Shown here one piece after another: positions 42,362 through 51,583 of a stretch of DNA of 64,000 nucleotides. Source of the stretch: UBA6168 sp039819485 (GTDB lineage Bacteria; Bacteroidota; Bacteroidia; Chitinophagales; Saprospiraceae); NCBI GenBank assembly GCA_039819485.1, contig JBCBRY010000005.1, forward strand, positions 62,001-126,000, in the 5' to 3' direction. The notes below the pieces were generated by a model. The model was not told the origin of the DNA. It searched no databases and worked only from the letters and a program-made list of their open reading frames with translations. The position numbers and the translations under genes are program-made. The stretch's first letter is position 1. Every line of letters begins with the position of its first letter.

Positions 42362-43555
42362 ATGGTTGCTGAAAAAATTAAAAAAATAGCGATAGACGAA
42401 CGGGGCTACTACGGCGAATTTGGTGGAGCCTACGTTCCTGAAATGTTGCACGCCAATGTAAAAGAGTTGCAGGACTGTTACCTCGATGTGTTGGCCGACC
42501 CGGCCTTTCAGAAAGAATTTCGGGATCTGTTGAAAAATTATGTAGGGCGGGCCACGCCGCTATATTTTGCAAAAAGATTGTCCGAAAAATACCATACGCA
42601 GGTTTATTTAAAAAGGGAAGACCTGTGCCACACCGGTGCGCATAAAGTCAACAACACCATCGGTCAGATATTGCTGGCACAGCGGCTTGGCAAAAAAAGA
42701 ATCATTGCAGAGACGGGGGCCGGGCAGCACGGCGTTGCCACCGCAACGGTCTGTGCGCTGATGGGCCTGGAATGCATCGTTTACATGGGCAAGTTGGACA
42801 TCGAACGGCAGGCGCCCAACGTGGCTCGCATGAAATTGCTCGGTGCCAAGGTCGTCCCGGCCCTCAGCGGGAACATGACGCTCAAGGACGCCACCAACGA
42901 AGCCATCCGGGACTGGCTGTCCAATCCGGCGGATACGCATTATATCATCGGTTCGGTGGTGGGGCCGCACCCTTATCCTGATTTGGTGGCCCGTTTGCAG
43001 GCAGTGATCAGTGAAGAAATTTTAGAACAACTGCCAGAGCAGACCGGCCGGAAATTACCGGATGCCGTGATGGCCTGTGTAGGTGGCGGGAGCAATGCGG
43101 CCGGTGCGTTTTACCATTTTATCAATGAGCCTTCCGTACGGCTCATCGCTGCGGAAGCGGCTGGCCTCGGTGTCAACAGCGGTGAAACGGCCGCAACCAT
43201 CGCCCTCGGCAAACCGGGTATTTTGCACGGCAGCCGTTCTTATTTGATCCAGACCGATGATGGACAGGTGATCGAACCATACTCGATTTCGGCCGGGTTG
43301 GATTATCCCGGAGTTGGGCCATTGCATGCGCACCTGGCAGCGACAAAACGAGCAGAATATTTACCCGTTACGGACGAAGATGCGCTGAAGGCAGTGATTG
43401 AATTGTCGAGATTAGAAGGCATTATTCCCGCATTGGAAACGGCACATGCATTCGCGTTATTGGACCGGATGAATTTCAAGAAAAAGGAAATTGTGGTGAT
43501 CTGTTTGTCGGGAAGAGGGGATAAAGATTTGAATACTTATATGAAACATTTTTAA
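42362..43555 (+). CDS. trpB: tryptophan synthase beta chain
   Basis: A 397-residue PLP enzyme that condenses indole with serine to tryptophan. The PLP lysine is Lys95 in LKREDLCHTGAHKVNN. GAGQHGVATATVCALMG, GSVVGPHPYPD, the phosphate-binding VGGGSNAAGAFY and SAGLDYPGVGP are all present, and mark the canonical TrpB1 type that pairs with TrpA. The start is ATG 42362 (MVAEKIKK); an upstream GTG at 42326 lies in the gap repeat and would add 12 non-homologous residues. TrpA follows 78 bp downstream. Confidence 0.97.
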   Translation: MVAEKIKKIAIDERGYYGEFGGAYVPEMLHANVKELQDCYLDVLADPAFQKEFRDLLKNYVGRATPLYFAKRLSEKYHTQVYLKREDLCHTGAHKVNNTIGQILLAQRLGKKRIIAETGAGQHGVATATVCALMGLECIVYMGKLDIERQAPNVARMKLLGAKVVPALSGNMTLKDATNEAIRDWLSNPADTHYIIGSVVGPHPYPDLVARLQAVISEEILEQLPEQTGRKLPDAVMACVGGGSNAAGAFYHFINEPSVRLIAAEAAGLGVNSGETAATIALGKPGILHGSRSYLIQTDDGQVIEPYSISAGLDYPGVGPLHAHLAATKRAEYLPVTDEDALKAVIELSRLEGIIPALETAHAFALLDRMNFKKKEIVVICLSGRGDKDLNTYMKHF

Positions 43556-43633
43556 ACATAAGAGGCGCAAGTGATGCGGAAGAGATGCCGTTTACAGCTC
43601 ATCTTTTGCATCTATTGTGTTGGAAAATATATC

Positions 43634-44398
43634 ATGAACCGTCTCGATAAAGTTTTTCAAAAAAAGAGAAAGAATGTCCTTGCCATTTACGCCACGGCGG
43701 GCTTTCCAAATATGGACGATACCCGACGCACCATTCTCGAACTGGATGCGGCCGGTGCGGACATTGTGGAAATCGGTATGCCTTTTTCCGACCCGTTGGC
43801 CGACGGCTCGACCATCCAGGCGAGCAGCCAGAAGGCGATCGATAATGGGATGACATTAAAGCGATTATTCGAACAGTTAAAAGGCATCCGGTCGGAAACG
43901 GATATTCCGATTGTTTTAATGGGGTATTTAAATCCAGTCATGGTTTTTGGCGTGGAGGCATTTTGTAAAAAATGCAAGGAAGTAGGAGTAGACGGGTTGA
44001 TCTTGCCCGATATGCCGATGTGGGAATTTGAAAATAGTTATAAAAGCATTTTTGAAAAATATGGACTGCACGCTGTTTTTCTCGTAACACCACAAACTTC
44101 GGCCGAACGGGTGAGGTTGTTGGATGCGGCGAGCGGTGGTTTTTTATATGCCGTTTCCGTTTCTACCACAACGGGCAAGTCCGGCCGCTTTGATCAAACG
44201 CAGGAAAATTATTTTGAACGCTTGTCAAAAATGGAGTTAAAAAATCCGGTACTGGTCGGTTTTGGAATTGCCGGGCCGGAAAATTTTAATATCGCCAGTG
44301 AATATCTAAATGGCGGGGTGGTCGGAAGCGCATTTATCAGGGCCATGGAAAAAGGGGAACGTGTGGGTGATTTTGTAGGCATGATTAGAGGGAAATGA
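43634..44398 (+). CDS. trpA: tryptophan synthase alpha chain
   Basis: A 254-residue TIM-barrel subunit that cleaves indole-3-glycerol phosphate and channels indole to TrpB. The catalytic Glu46 (VEIGMPFSDPLADG) and Asp57 are in place; LPDMPMWE and the phosphate-binding GFGIAGPENF and GSAFIRAM are intact. The start is placed at ATG 43634 (MNRLDKVF), since the longer frame from 43571 has an atypical hydrophobic prefix in the gap. It is the last of the seven tryptophan-specific genes; a small ACCT/AGGT hairpin (44401-44420) follows the stop. Confidence 0.97.
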   Translation: MNRLDKVFQKKRKNVLAIYATAGFPNMDDTRRTILELDAAGADIVEIGMPFSDPLADGSTIQASSQKAIDNGMTLKRLFEQLKGIRSETDIPIVLMGYLNPVMVFGVEAFCKKCKEVGVDGLILPDMPMWEFENSYKSIFEKYGLHAVFLVTPQTSAERVRLLDAASGGFLYAVSVSTTTGKSGRFDQTQENYFERLSKMELKNPVLVGFGIAGPENFNIASEYLNGGVVGSAFIRAMEKGERVGDFVGMIRGK

Positions 44399-44492
44399 TT
44401 ACTACCTTCTTGTAGGTAATATACCTCCTCGTGTTAGATCCTTAAATAAGATAGGGGTGAAGGCAAAAATAATTTATGTAAATTAGCCAAAT

Positions 44493-45716
44493 GTGTCTAA
44501 TGAAAAGATAATCCCTATGAAATATAAAAAAGGACAAACCCAAGGAGAACTCAATGACCTAACTGGAAAAGCCGATGAACTGACGGACATGATCCAACAA
44601 AGGCTCCCAGAACTGAATATCTCAAAAAAGGAAGTCATTTCCATGTTGGCGGGCGAGGTGATGGGGCGGTCGATGAGCGAAGTACAACGCGAGTTCAGGG
44701 AAAAGGGGGTTCCGTCCCGCAGGTCCTTATGGGCTATGGTGAAAGCCATTGCGAACAGGATTGCGCAACTACCTTCTACCTTTGCCAAAGTGATGACGGT
44801 CCTTCCTACGGTTGCGCTCATTTTTCAGACTTTCTTTTTAGGGACAAAGACAGAGAAGCTGCAACACCAAAGCCTTGATCTGCTTCAGAGCGGACAGTCG
44901 ATGCAGGGGGAACTGAGTTCATTGAGTGAACAAACGTTTGCATTTAAAGAGGGGTTGGAAGAACAATTGATGGCTCTCTCTGCACAGGTTGAACCACCTA
45001 CCATCGAAGGAGAAAGGACTGAAAGGGACAGGCGGAAAAAAATGCAAGCTTCTGTCAGGAAAAGAATCGGGGAGCAGCTTGCCGACCCGTCCAATACTTC
45101 CAGAAAATTATCTGATGAATTAAAAGCGAGTATTGTCAATTTCACTAAATATTGTAAGCCCTATCAGTTGTTGTATGTCAATTTAAGTCCTGAGAGAGGA
45201 TATTTATTGTCTCTGTTGGACAGGGAAAATATTGACTCCAGCGACTACCGTGAAATATGTGAAAAGGGGGATTTCCAATATGCGGACTGCAGCAAGAAAA
45301 AATTTGCCCACGTTGATTTCTCTAACCTTGACCTGCAATTTGCCAGCTTTGAAAATGGCGCCATTGCCAGCAGTAATTTGCGTGGGACAAATTTGTGCAA
45401 TGCCAATCTAAAAGGCTGCTCTTTTTGGAACAGTGATTTGCAAAACGCTGAGATAAATGCAGCAAATTTGGAAGGGGCTAAATTCAGAAATGCGCGGTTA
45501 AAAAACTTGAAACTGAACGATACGGATATTTCCAGTATTGAATTTAATGAAAATACAGATTTTACAGACGTGCAGTTAAATGGTGCATATAGTTTTGATT
45601 TTTCAGGGATTAAAGGATTCATGAGTTTAACAGAACTGGATTCCTTGTATGCCTTTAAATCAGAGCCTGCCGAAAGCGCCAAGTATTTTGAATTGTTGCG
45701 TATTTATTCCAGATAA
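44493..45716 (+). CDS. pentapeptide-repeat membrane-anchored protein
   Basis: A 407-residue protein. Residues 1-90 are helical and charged, 98-116 form one hydrophobic helix, and about 118-165 look coiled-coil. A basic helical section follows, then about 20 pentapeptide repeats (257-365: FSNLD, LQFAS, LRGTN, LCNAN, LKGCS, LEGAK, FRNAR). Pentapeptide repeats fold as a right-handed quadrilateral beta helix and mediate protein contacts. The function is unknown. It sits between trpA and aroF without a metabolic rationale. The start is GTG 44493 (MSNEK) or ATG 44517; a TAAATTAG box at 44479-44486 could give it its own promoter. Confidence 0.85.
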   Translation: MSNEKIIPMKYKKGQTQGELNDLTGKADELTDMIQQRLPELNISKKEVISMLAGEVMGRSMSEVQREFREKGVPSRRSLWAMVKAIANRIAQLPSTFAKVMTVLPTVALIFQTFFLGTKTEKLQHQSLDLLQSGQSMQGELSSLSEQTFAFKEGLEEQLMALSAQVEPPTIEGERTERDRRKKMQASVRKRIGEQLADPSNTSRKLSDELKASIVNFTKYCKPYQLLYVNLSPERGYLLSLLDRENIDSSDYREICEKGDFQYADCSKKKFAHVDFSNLDLQFASFENGAIASSNLRGTNLCNANLKGCSFWNSDLQNAEINAANLEGAKFRNARLKNLKLNDTDISSIEFNENTDFTDVQLNGAYSFDFSGIKGFMSLTELDSLYAFKSEPAESAKYFELLRIYSR

Positions 45717-45764
45717 AAACCAATCACGGCTTCGCCGCTAAATGTTCATATAAAAAATCAAATA

Positions 45765-46766
45765 ATGATCATTCAATTAGAAAAAAACATCAGCCCAGCA
45801 TTAAAAAAGGATGTGCTCGAAAATATAGATTCCATTGGCTATAAAACGATGGAAGTGTCCACGCAGTTTTCCAATTATCTGGTAAGTGTCGGAAAAAAAG
45901 AATTCGATATTCGAAAAATCGGCAACCTGCCAGGCGTGCAGGATGTACACCGGGTCAGTGACGCCTATAAGTTGGTGTCGAGAAAATGGAAAATAAAACC
46001 GACGGAGATTGACCTGGGCGATGGCGTGAAAATATTCCGGGGCGGCATGGCCATGATGTGCGGCCCCTGTTCTATCGAAGGCGAAGAACAAGTGGAAAAA
46101 ATGATTAATCACCTGGTGAAAAATAATGTTAAAATCATGCGGGGGGGAGTATACAAACCGCGCAGTTCACCTTATTCTTTTCGGGGGCTCGGCCAGGATG
46201 GATTAAAAATGTGGCACGAACGCTGCCAGGAACATGGCATAAAAATAATCACTGAGGTGATGCACACAGAGCAAATTGCAGAGATGCTGGACTATGTCGA
46301 TATCTTTCAGGTGGGGGCACGCAACTCCCAGAATTTTAATTTATTGGATGCGCTCGGAGAAGTGGACAAGCCGGTTTTATTAAAACGGGGCATGTCCGGC
46401 ACACTGGATGAACTGTTACAGGCGGCGGAATATATTTTTTCCAATGGCAACGAAAAAATAATTCTTTGCGAACGGGGTATCCGGACTTATGAAAAAGCCT
46501 ACCGAAATACGTTGGATTTAAATGCGGTTCCTATTTTAAAAGATAAAACCCATCTGCCGGTTGTGGTAGATCCTTCGCACGGGATTGGTTTGCGAAAATA
46601 TGTGGAACCGATGGCGCTCGCCGGAGTTGTAGCTGGCGCAGATGGTTTATTAATGGAAGTACACCACGAGCCGGAAAAAGCTGCCTCAGACGGGCAGCAG
46701 ACACTGGATTTTGCGGAAGCGGAAAGAGTTTACGCAAAAGTGAAAAAAGCGATGGAATTGCGGTAA
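45765..46766 (+). CDS. aroF: 3-deoxy-7-phosphoheptulonate synthase (DAHP synthase, type I-beta)
   Basis: A 333-residue enzyme catalysing the first step of the shikimate pathway from phosphoenolpyruvate and erythrose-4-phosphate. Residues 1-75 form a ferredoxin-like regulatory domain of the Thermotoga/Bacillus type; the TIM barrel follows with MMCGPCSIEGEEQ, RGGVYKPRSSPYSFRG, QVGARNSQNF, LLKRGMSGTLDEL, CERGIRTYE and VVVDPSHGIG. Metal ligands (Cys in CGPC, His in DPSHG, and a late Glu and Asp) are conserved. Its place at the end of the trp operon ties precursor supply to tryptophan demand. Confidence 0.96.
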   Translation: MIIQLEKNISPALKKDVLENIDSIGYKTMEVSTQFSNYLVSVGKKEFDIRKIGNLPGVQDVHRVSDAYKLVSRKWKIKPTEIDLGDGVKIFRGGMAMMCGPCSIEGEEQVEKMINHLVKNNVKIMRGGVYKPRSSPYSFRGLGQDGLKMWHERCQEHGIKIITEVMHTEQIAEMLDYVDIFQVGARNSQNFNLLDALGEVDKPVLLKRGMSGTLDELLQAAEYIFSNGNEKIILCERGIRTYEKAYRNTLDLNAVPILKDKTHLPVVVDPSHGIGLRKYVEPMALAGVVAGADGLLMEVHHEPEKAASDGQQTLDFAEAERVYAKVKKAMELR

Positions 46767-46803
46767 ATTAAAATTCTTATCTTGTGTTTTTCATAAAACT
46801 AAA

Positions 46804-47529
46804 ATGATGAGAGCAATTGCTTTTTGTACTGGTTTATTATTTATCTCCTGCTTTATTCATGGTCAAACCCTTACGGTATTTCCCTCTGATACGATTGTAC
46901 AGTTGGACAATGTAGATATCTCCAGTATGTCTAAGGAGTTTAGATCAGAGGTGTTCATTCAAAATGAAACTACAGATACATTATGGGTCATCTGGCGGAG
47001 AGAAATTGCCCCTGATTGCCCATACGTATGGAGCTTTAGTACAGGTGACCTCAATCAGTCTTTTCCATCATTTGTTAATACTAATTATATTCCTGATGAG
47101 TTTGAGTTTCCGTTTTTCATATTGCCTGACCAATATACGATCGGTACTTTTACCTATTTAAAACCCCGTACAGTGCCGGGCTGCTGTGATTTTAAAATGT
47201 ATTTTTCGGAATTAAGTAATCCCGACAGCATTTTGGCAACGGCGAATTTTGATTTTCGGATCAATGATCCGAACTGTGACCTGGTGAGTGATTTTGAAGA
47301 AATGGAAGATAACATTAATGTTTTTCCAAATCCTGTAAACAATACCGTTTACTTCGAGTCAGATCAACCCGTCGGGAATGTTCAGGTATTTAATTTTAAA
47401 GGAGAGAAAGTCAGCGAAGAAAACAATATCAATCAAATGGATGTAAGTGGATTTTCGAGCGGTATTTTTATTTTTAAAATTACCCAGTCAAACGGAAAAA
47501 CATTTGTTCGGAAAATTGAAAAGATGTAA
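46804..47529 (+). CDS. secreted protein with T9SS type A sorting domain
   Basis: A 241-residue exported protein. The signal peptide is about 1-20 (ending FIHGQ). Residues 22-155 form an Ig-like beta domain with Cys pairs (DCPY, GCCDF), containing NETTDTLWVIWRREI. The C-terminal 75 residues (NVFPNPVNNTVYF ... DVSGFSSGIFIFKI) are a T9SS type A sorting domain. Function beyond secretion is unknown. The gene begins 37 bp after aroF but is unlikely to be part of the trp regulon. A 23-bp hairpin and dispersed element copy C follow. Confidence 0.88.
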   Translation: MMRAIAFCTGLLFISCFIHGQTLTVFPSDTIVQLDNVDISSMSKEFRSEVFIQNETTDTLWVIWRREIAPDCPYVWSFSTGDLNQSFPSFVNTNYIPDEFEFPFFILPDQYTIGTFTYLKPRTVPGCCDFKMYFSELSNPDSILATANFDFRINDPNCDLVSDFEEMEDNINVFPNPVNNTVYFESDQPVGNVQVFNFKGEKVSEENNINQMDVSGFSSGIFIFKITQSNGKTFVRKIEKM

Positions 47530-47538
47530 GTAAATTAA

Positions 47539-47561
47539 GAGGAAAAATGACACTTTTCCTC
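47539..47561. repeat. hairpin GAGGAAAA/TTTTCCTC
   Basis: An 8-bp perfect stem surrounds the ATGACAC word of the dispersed element and lies directly before copy C. It may be an internally deleted copy. Confidence 0.7.
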
Positions 47562-47569
47562 AGCCAAAG

Positions 47570-47673
47570 CAGCGCTAAAAATGACACTTTTATGTTGGTA
47601 AATGCCTGGTTTCCATAACTTAAAACGTTGTTTCAGGCAAAGGAAAAGTGTCATTTTTTGAACAGCCGCTTTA
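47570..47673 (+). repeat. dispersed ~120-bp palindromic element, copy C
   Basis: The copy runs from AGCGCTAAAAATGACACTTT through the diverged centre (GGTAAATGCCTGG, TTTCAGGCAAAGG) to AAAAGTGTCATTTTTTGAAC and AGCCGCTT. Its termini match copy B closely; the central 35 bp are more divergent. Confidence 0.8.
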
Positions 47674-47878
47674 TTGTATTTTCAGTAAATATTTTATAGA
47701 TAATTGATTATTGTATGGTCTGGCCTGAAAGATCATTGCATCCGTCTAAAAAAAAGACTTTTTTCCAGAAAATACCTAAATTAGAGTTGACTTATTAAAT
47801 TTGTTAATGCGCAACACAAGGCAACCTTTTTTTCAAGGTCAAATTGAAAACAATGTTTTCCTGGAAAAATCTCTCGAT

Positions 47879-49366
47879 ATGAAAAAATCTATATTCCTTC
47901 CCGTTTTATTTTTCTCTTTTTTTCTAATGTTTGCTAATAACACCGTTATTTCTCAGAACTATGCAGAAATAGCACATATCTATCCGACTGAGTATGCTGA
48001 TCTTGATGGCGTAAACCTAACGGAGTACCACCTGGAGAAAGTAAAAAAAGTACATTATGAATATCAACAGGGCCTGCATGATGTTCGGGCAGCATTTCTT
48101 TTTCCTGACGATGAACGAGCAGAAAAAAGAAAGCTTAAAAAGAAATATTACGATAAACTGGTACAAGTATTAACCCCCGAACAAATGCGGGCCGTAGAAG
48201 CGGAAGCAGACGGAAGAAAAGCAATGAAAATACAGAACAGTGCCGTCCGCTACATGGAAGAGTTTGACTACCTGGATCTCACGTTCGAGCAGGCCACGAG
48301 CGTTGCTCTGAACCTGGATTCTTTAAAAACAATTGGAGAACCGTTCTTAGGCAAGGCTGAGGTTTTTCTGAAAAAAATCTTGACGGAAGAGCAATTGGAA
48401 AAATATGAAACCCATCAGGAAACTCCGCCGGAAGAAAAAGCAGTTCCAAAAGAGTACAAAGAGAGTATGAAACAGATCAGGGACGAAGAGCGAAGAGAAA
48501 TAGAGGAGATGAAGCCGCAGTTTTTAAGTTTAATTCACCTGATGAAATCATACTATATTCCCGAAAGGGCATTGATCAGGGGGAAACTCGAAAAGGAACT
48601 TTCAACTCAAGAAAAAATTACCGTAGATGAATTGAGGGACTTATATGCCGATTTTCTGGAGGAGAACATAGATGAAGAGCAGGAGTGGCAAAACTTGCAA
48701 AGGGATTTTGGTTTTTTTGCAGTGGATCTGCTAGAAATAATGCACGAATTTAATTCATTGATGACAAAGGAGATATTTAATGGGAAAGGTACCCGGTATG
48801 TCCGTATGGCACTCAATACAAATCGGGAGGCATTTTACCAGGCAAGGGAGTTGGCGGAAAAATTAGATCCGCAAATCGATCTTCTGCAAAAAGAAATGGA
48901 CTTGTTGGAAGCGAGCCTGCTGGAACAATCTTTTGTGGGCGTTGCTCCAAAATATAAAAATGAAGTGGACCGCGACGTGGAAAAAATAAAAAGAAAGGCA
49001 GCACAGAAAAATTACCTTACGCCAAAGATCGAGTACAGACGGAACATTGCTTTTTTACTGGTCAATGGAATTGTTGGAATTAATGACGAAATTAATTCTG
49101 ACCGGGGTGTACACAGCCTGCATGTTTATCCGGTTCCGGCCATTGACCAGCAGACGGTTTATTTTGAAATAAAAACGAGCGGCAGCACTGCTGTCCAAAT
49201 TATTTCCCAGGATGGAAAAGTTTTGCAAAATATTTTTTCCGGAAATTTAGACGCCGGTGAATATAATATGAACGCACAAATAAATAATATTCAGTCAGAC
49301 CTGTTTTTCTACCGGGTCTCCGGAAAAGATGGCGTATCAATTGCGAAAAGTATTAAGGGGGATTAA
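47879..49366 (+). CDS. helical exported protein with LTPEQ-like motifs and T9SS sorting domain
   Basis: A 495-residue exported protein (signal about 1-25, ending NTVISQ). The middle is almost entirely helical and charged. YYDKLVQVLTPEQMRAVEAEA and FLKKILTEEQLEKYE resemble the LTxEQ motifs of the Spy/CpxP/ZraP family of periplasmic chaperones and stress sensors. The last 80 residues (HVYPVPAIDQQTVYFEIK ... SDLFFYRVSG) are a T9SS type A sorting domain. A secreted Spy-like protein would be unusual. The start is ATG 47879, since the upstream extension lacks a signal sequence. A TAAATTAG box at 47777-47784 may be its promoter. Confidence 0.82.
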   Translation: MKKSIFLPVLFFSFFLMFANNTVISQNYAEIAHIYPTEYADLDGVNLTEYHLEKVKKVHYEYQQGLHDVRAAFLFPDDERAEKRKLKKKYYDKLVQVLTPEQMRAVEAEADGRKAMKIQNSAVRYMEEFDYLDLTFEQATSVALNLDSLKTIGEPFLGKAEVFLKKILTEEQLEKYETHQETPPEEKAVPKEYKESMKQIRDEERREIEEMKPQFLSLIHLMKSYYIPERALIRGKLEKELSTQEKITVDELRDLYADFLEENIDEEQEWQNLQRDFGFFAVDLLEIMHEFNSLMTKEIFNGKGTRYVRMALNTNREAFYQARELAEKLDPQIDLLQKEMDLLEASLLEQSFVGVAPKYKNEVDRDVEKIKRKAAQKNYLTPKIEYRRNIAFLLVNGIVGINDEINSDRGVHSLHVYPVPAIDQQTVYFEIKTSGSTAVQIISQDGKVLQNIFSGNLDAGEYNMNAQINNIQSDLFFYRVSGKDGVSIAKSIKGD

Positions 49367-49410
49367 TGAAGAATGAAGAATGAAAAATAAAGAATGAAAA
49401 ATGAAGAATA
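49364..49410. repeat. GAATGAA-type short repeat tract
   Basis: ATGAAGAATGAAGAATGAAA and related words repeat with a 7-12-bp period immediately after the LTPEQ-protein stop. A partial reverse complement (CTTTTCATTTTT) lies 10 bp further on, forming a weak dyad before the convergent sulfatase. Confidence 0.7.
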
Positions 49411-49431
49411 TTCCTCACTTTTCATTTTTAA

Positions 49432-50967
49432 TTAATTATTGTCAAATCGTTTCATCCATTCCTTTCGTCCTTCACTGAAATAAAATGCTTCCGATTTTAC
49501 CGGCGGGATGTGGTGTTCCATTAATTCAATTAAAGATTCTTCGGGCAGGTCAACCCGTTTCTTTGGAATAAATGCAATTAATTTGTTTTTTATTTCGGTC
49601 AAACTATCTGCGTTTGCGAGGTTGTACCATTCTTCCGGGTCATTGGTTAAATTATATAATTCTTCTGATCCATCTATGTATTTTATTAAATGCCAATTTT
49701 CGTGGCGAATCGAGTAGTCCCCGTAGTCATAGGTTGTGATGATGGGGCGGGCAATATTTTGTTCGGGGTTTTTTAAAAGTGGAGTCAAAGAATGGCCATC
49801 AAGGTCAATTCTTTCAGGTAATTGACATAATTCCACCAGCGTAGGATAGATGTCCAGTAAAGAGGTAAGACTGGCGGTAGATTTGTTTTTTGCAGCCCCA
49901 TCGGGCAGGGCGGCCAATCCAGCAGGTACTTTTATCATCATCACAGTGCGGGTCACATTTTCCCAAAGGGCGAATTTACGCCAATGCATTTTTTCCCCTA
50001 GCTGCCAGCCGTGGTCCGACCAAATGACGACGATGGTATTTTCGGCATAAGGGCTTTTTTTTAAGTTATTTAATAAATGGCCCAACATGGCGTCGGCATA
50101 GGCTATGGATGCCAAGTAACCCTGCACGGCATTTTTCCATTGGTTATTTTTTATCACGTATTTATGATAATTACCGCCCCGCCGAATCAGTTCTTTTGCA
50201 CGGGGGCCGAGGTCGGCAGTGTCGTTTTCCACAGTTTTTGGTAATTGGATTTTATCCAGGGGGAATAAATCGAAATATTTTTTTGGCACGTACCACGGCA
50301 GGTGTGGCCGGTAAATGCCACAGGCGAGGAAAAAAGGTTTTTCATGGTTTTTGGCCAGCTGCTGTGAAATATATTGAACCGATTTAAAATCAGCGGTTTC
50401 TTCATCGGAAATATCCAGGTCTGCCCAGTCGAACATGTTGTACATGTATTTGAAGGGCTCCATGTTTAAGGGAGCATTTTCGGGTATAAATTCTTTCGGC
50501 ATGGGCTGTTTGATGGAAGGATAATATTCGTTCCAGGCCAGTGTATCGACCTGCGAATAATGAAATATTTTTCCCGCTCCCGCAGTAAAATAGCCATTTT
50601 GTCGAAAATAATGACTCAATGTTGGACGGCCTTTCAGCAGCGGCACTTTCCGCCAATCCTGATAATTGGAATACATGCCGGAGTTGTAGGTGTGCAGCCC
50701 GGTAAGCAACGTAGATCGGGAAGGGTTACAACCCGGACTGGTACAATAGTTTTTTGTGAAATTTACTGATTCTTTGGCAAAAGCATCCAAATTGGGGGTC
50801 AGGGCCTGGCCGTTGCCGGCGAGCGGTGATGCCCAATCGTTCATGTCATCGAGAGCGACAAAGAGGACGTTGGGATGGGGAATTAATTTTGCCTCGGAAG
50901 AGTTGCAGCCAATGAATTGGAAAATTAACGCGACCGCAACAAGGAGGGAAAAAATATTCTTGTACAT
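49432..50967 (-). CDS. sulfatase, membrane lipoprotein (iduronate-2-sulfatase-like)
   Basis: A 511-residue type I sulfatase that hydrolyses sulfate esters of polysaccharides or glycosaminoglycans. Its lipoprotein signal ends FQFIGC (Cys21). Metal ligands begin at Asp40-Asp41 (FVALDDMND), and the formylglycine site is Cys80 in CNPSR, which matches the C-x-P/A-S-R maturation motif and needs a formylglycine-generating enzyme. HMIRLPWY-like and IWSDHGWQLGEKMHWRKF segments are typical of iduronate-2-sulfatase relatives. It would act at the periplasmic or outer face. A -7-like TAAATTTG (51015-51022, minus strand) is a plausible promoter. Confidence 0.94.
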   Translation of the reverse strand: MYKNIFSLLVAVALIFQFIGCNSSEAKLIPHPNVLFVALDDMNDWASPLAGNGQALTPNLDAFAKESVNFTKNYCTSPGCNPSRSTLLTGLHTYNSGMYSNYQDWRKVPLLKGRPTLSHYFRQNGYFTAGAGKIFHYSQVDTLAWNEYYPSIKQPMPKEFIPENAPLNMEPFKYMYNMFDWADLDISDEETADFKSVQYISQQLAKNHEKPFFLACGIYRPHLPWYVPKKYFDLFPLDKIQLPKTVENDTADLGPRAKELIRRGGNYHKYVIKNNQWKNAVQGYLASIAYADAMLGHLLNNLKKSPYAENTIVVIWSDHGWQLGEKMHWRKFALWENVTRTVMMIKVPAGLAALPDGAAKNKSTASLTSLLDIYPTLVELCQLPERIDLDGHSLTPLLKNPEQNIARPIITTYDYGDYSIRHENWHLIKYIDGSEELYNLTNDPEEWYNLANADSLTEIKNKLIAFIPKKRVDLPEESLIELMEHHIPPVKSEAFYFSEGRKEWMKRFDNN

Positions 50968-51026
50968 TTATTGCGAATTGTTGTGCATAAATAATGACAT
51001 TCGTTCAGGCAGGCAAATTTATTAAT

Positions 51027-51557
51027 ATGAGTTTGATAGAAGGAATACTATATGCTTTTGGGGTGCTACTATTCATATTCATTGTTTGGAAGTTTTGGCC
51101 CACCAACAGGCCCGACCATTTTCCAATGGTCTTCGAACGAAGTGGAGGAGAATGCGGCCCTGCCTCACTGGCCATGGTCTTAAAGCATTTTGGATATAAT
51201 GTTTCACTCGACGCCCTGGTAGAACTGACGAATGCCCATCCGTACGAAGGTACGAGTCTGCGTTTTCTTAAAGATGCTGCACAACAAAAAGGTTTGAGGG
51301 CCTTACCCATCCGAGTGCCTTTCGAAAGAAAAAATAAACCATCGTTGATGGATGTTCCATTGCCCTGCATATTGCATTGGCAGGAGCATTATTTTTTGGT
51401 GTTGTATAAAATAAGGGGTAAGAAGTTTTACGTGGCCCATCCGGGCTCCGGCAAATTGGTTTTTAAAAAAGAAGATTTTAAAAATAACTGGCTTCCTAAA
51501 AACAGGGATGAAGGAATTGCATTGGTTTTTGAAAAAAGGAGAAACAAATTTGCTTGA
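51027..51557 (+). CDS. stand-alone C39-like peptidase-fold membrane protein
   Basis: A 176-residue protein with one N-terminal TM helix (5-23) followed by a peptidase C39-like papain fold of the kind usually fused to bacteriocin ABC exporters. Cys43 (GGECGPASLAM) and His121 (WQEHYFLVLYK) are present. The third catalytic residue, normally Asp in a DPxxG loop, is His138 (VAHPGSGK), so activity is doubtful. No ABC transporter or double-glycine peptide was seen nearby. The start is ATG 51027; an in-frame ATG at 50994 overlaps the probable sulfatase promoter. It could be a pseudo-peptidase or a repurposed processing enzyme. Confidence 0.82.
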   Translation: MSLIEGILYAFGVLLFIFIVWKFWPTNRPDHFPMVFERSGGECGPASLAMVLKHFGYNVSLDALVELTNAHPYEGTSLRFLKDAAQQKGLRALPIRVPFERKNKPSLMDVPLPCILHWQEHYFLVLYKIRGKKFYVAHPGSGKLVFKKEDFKNNWLPKNRDEGIALVFEKRRNKFA

Positions 51558-51583
51558 GCGGGGCGCTCCGTGCTATTTTATAT

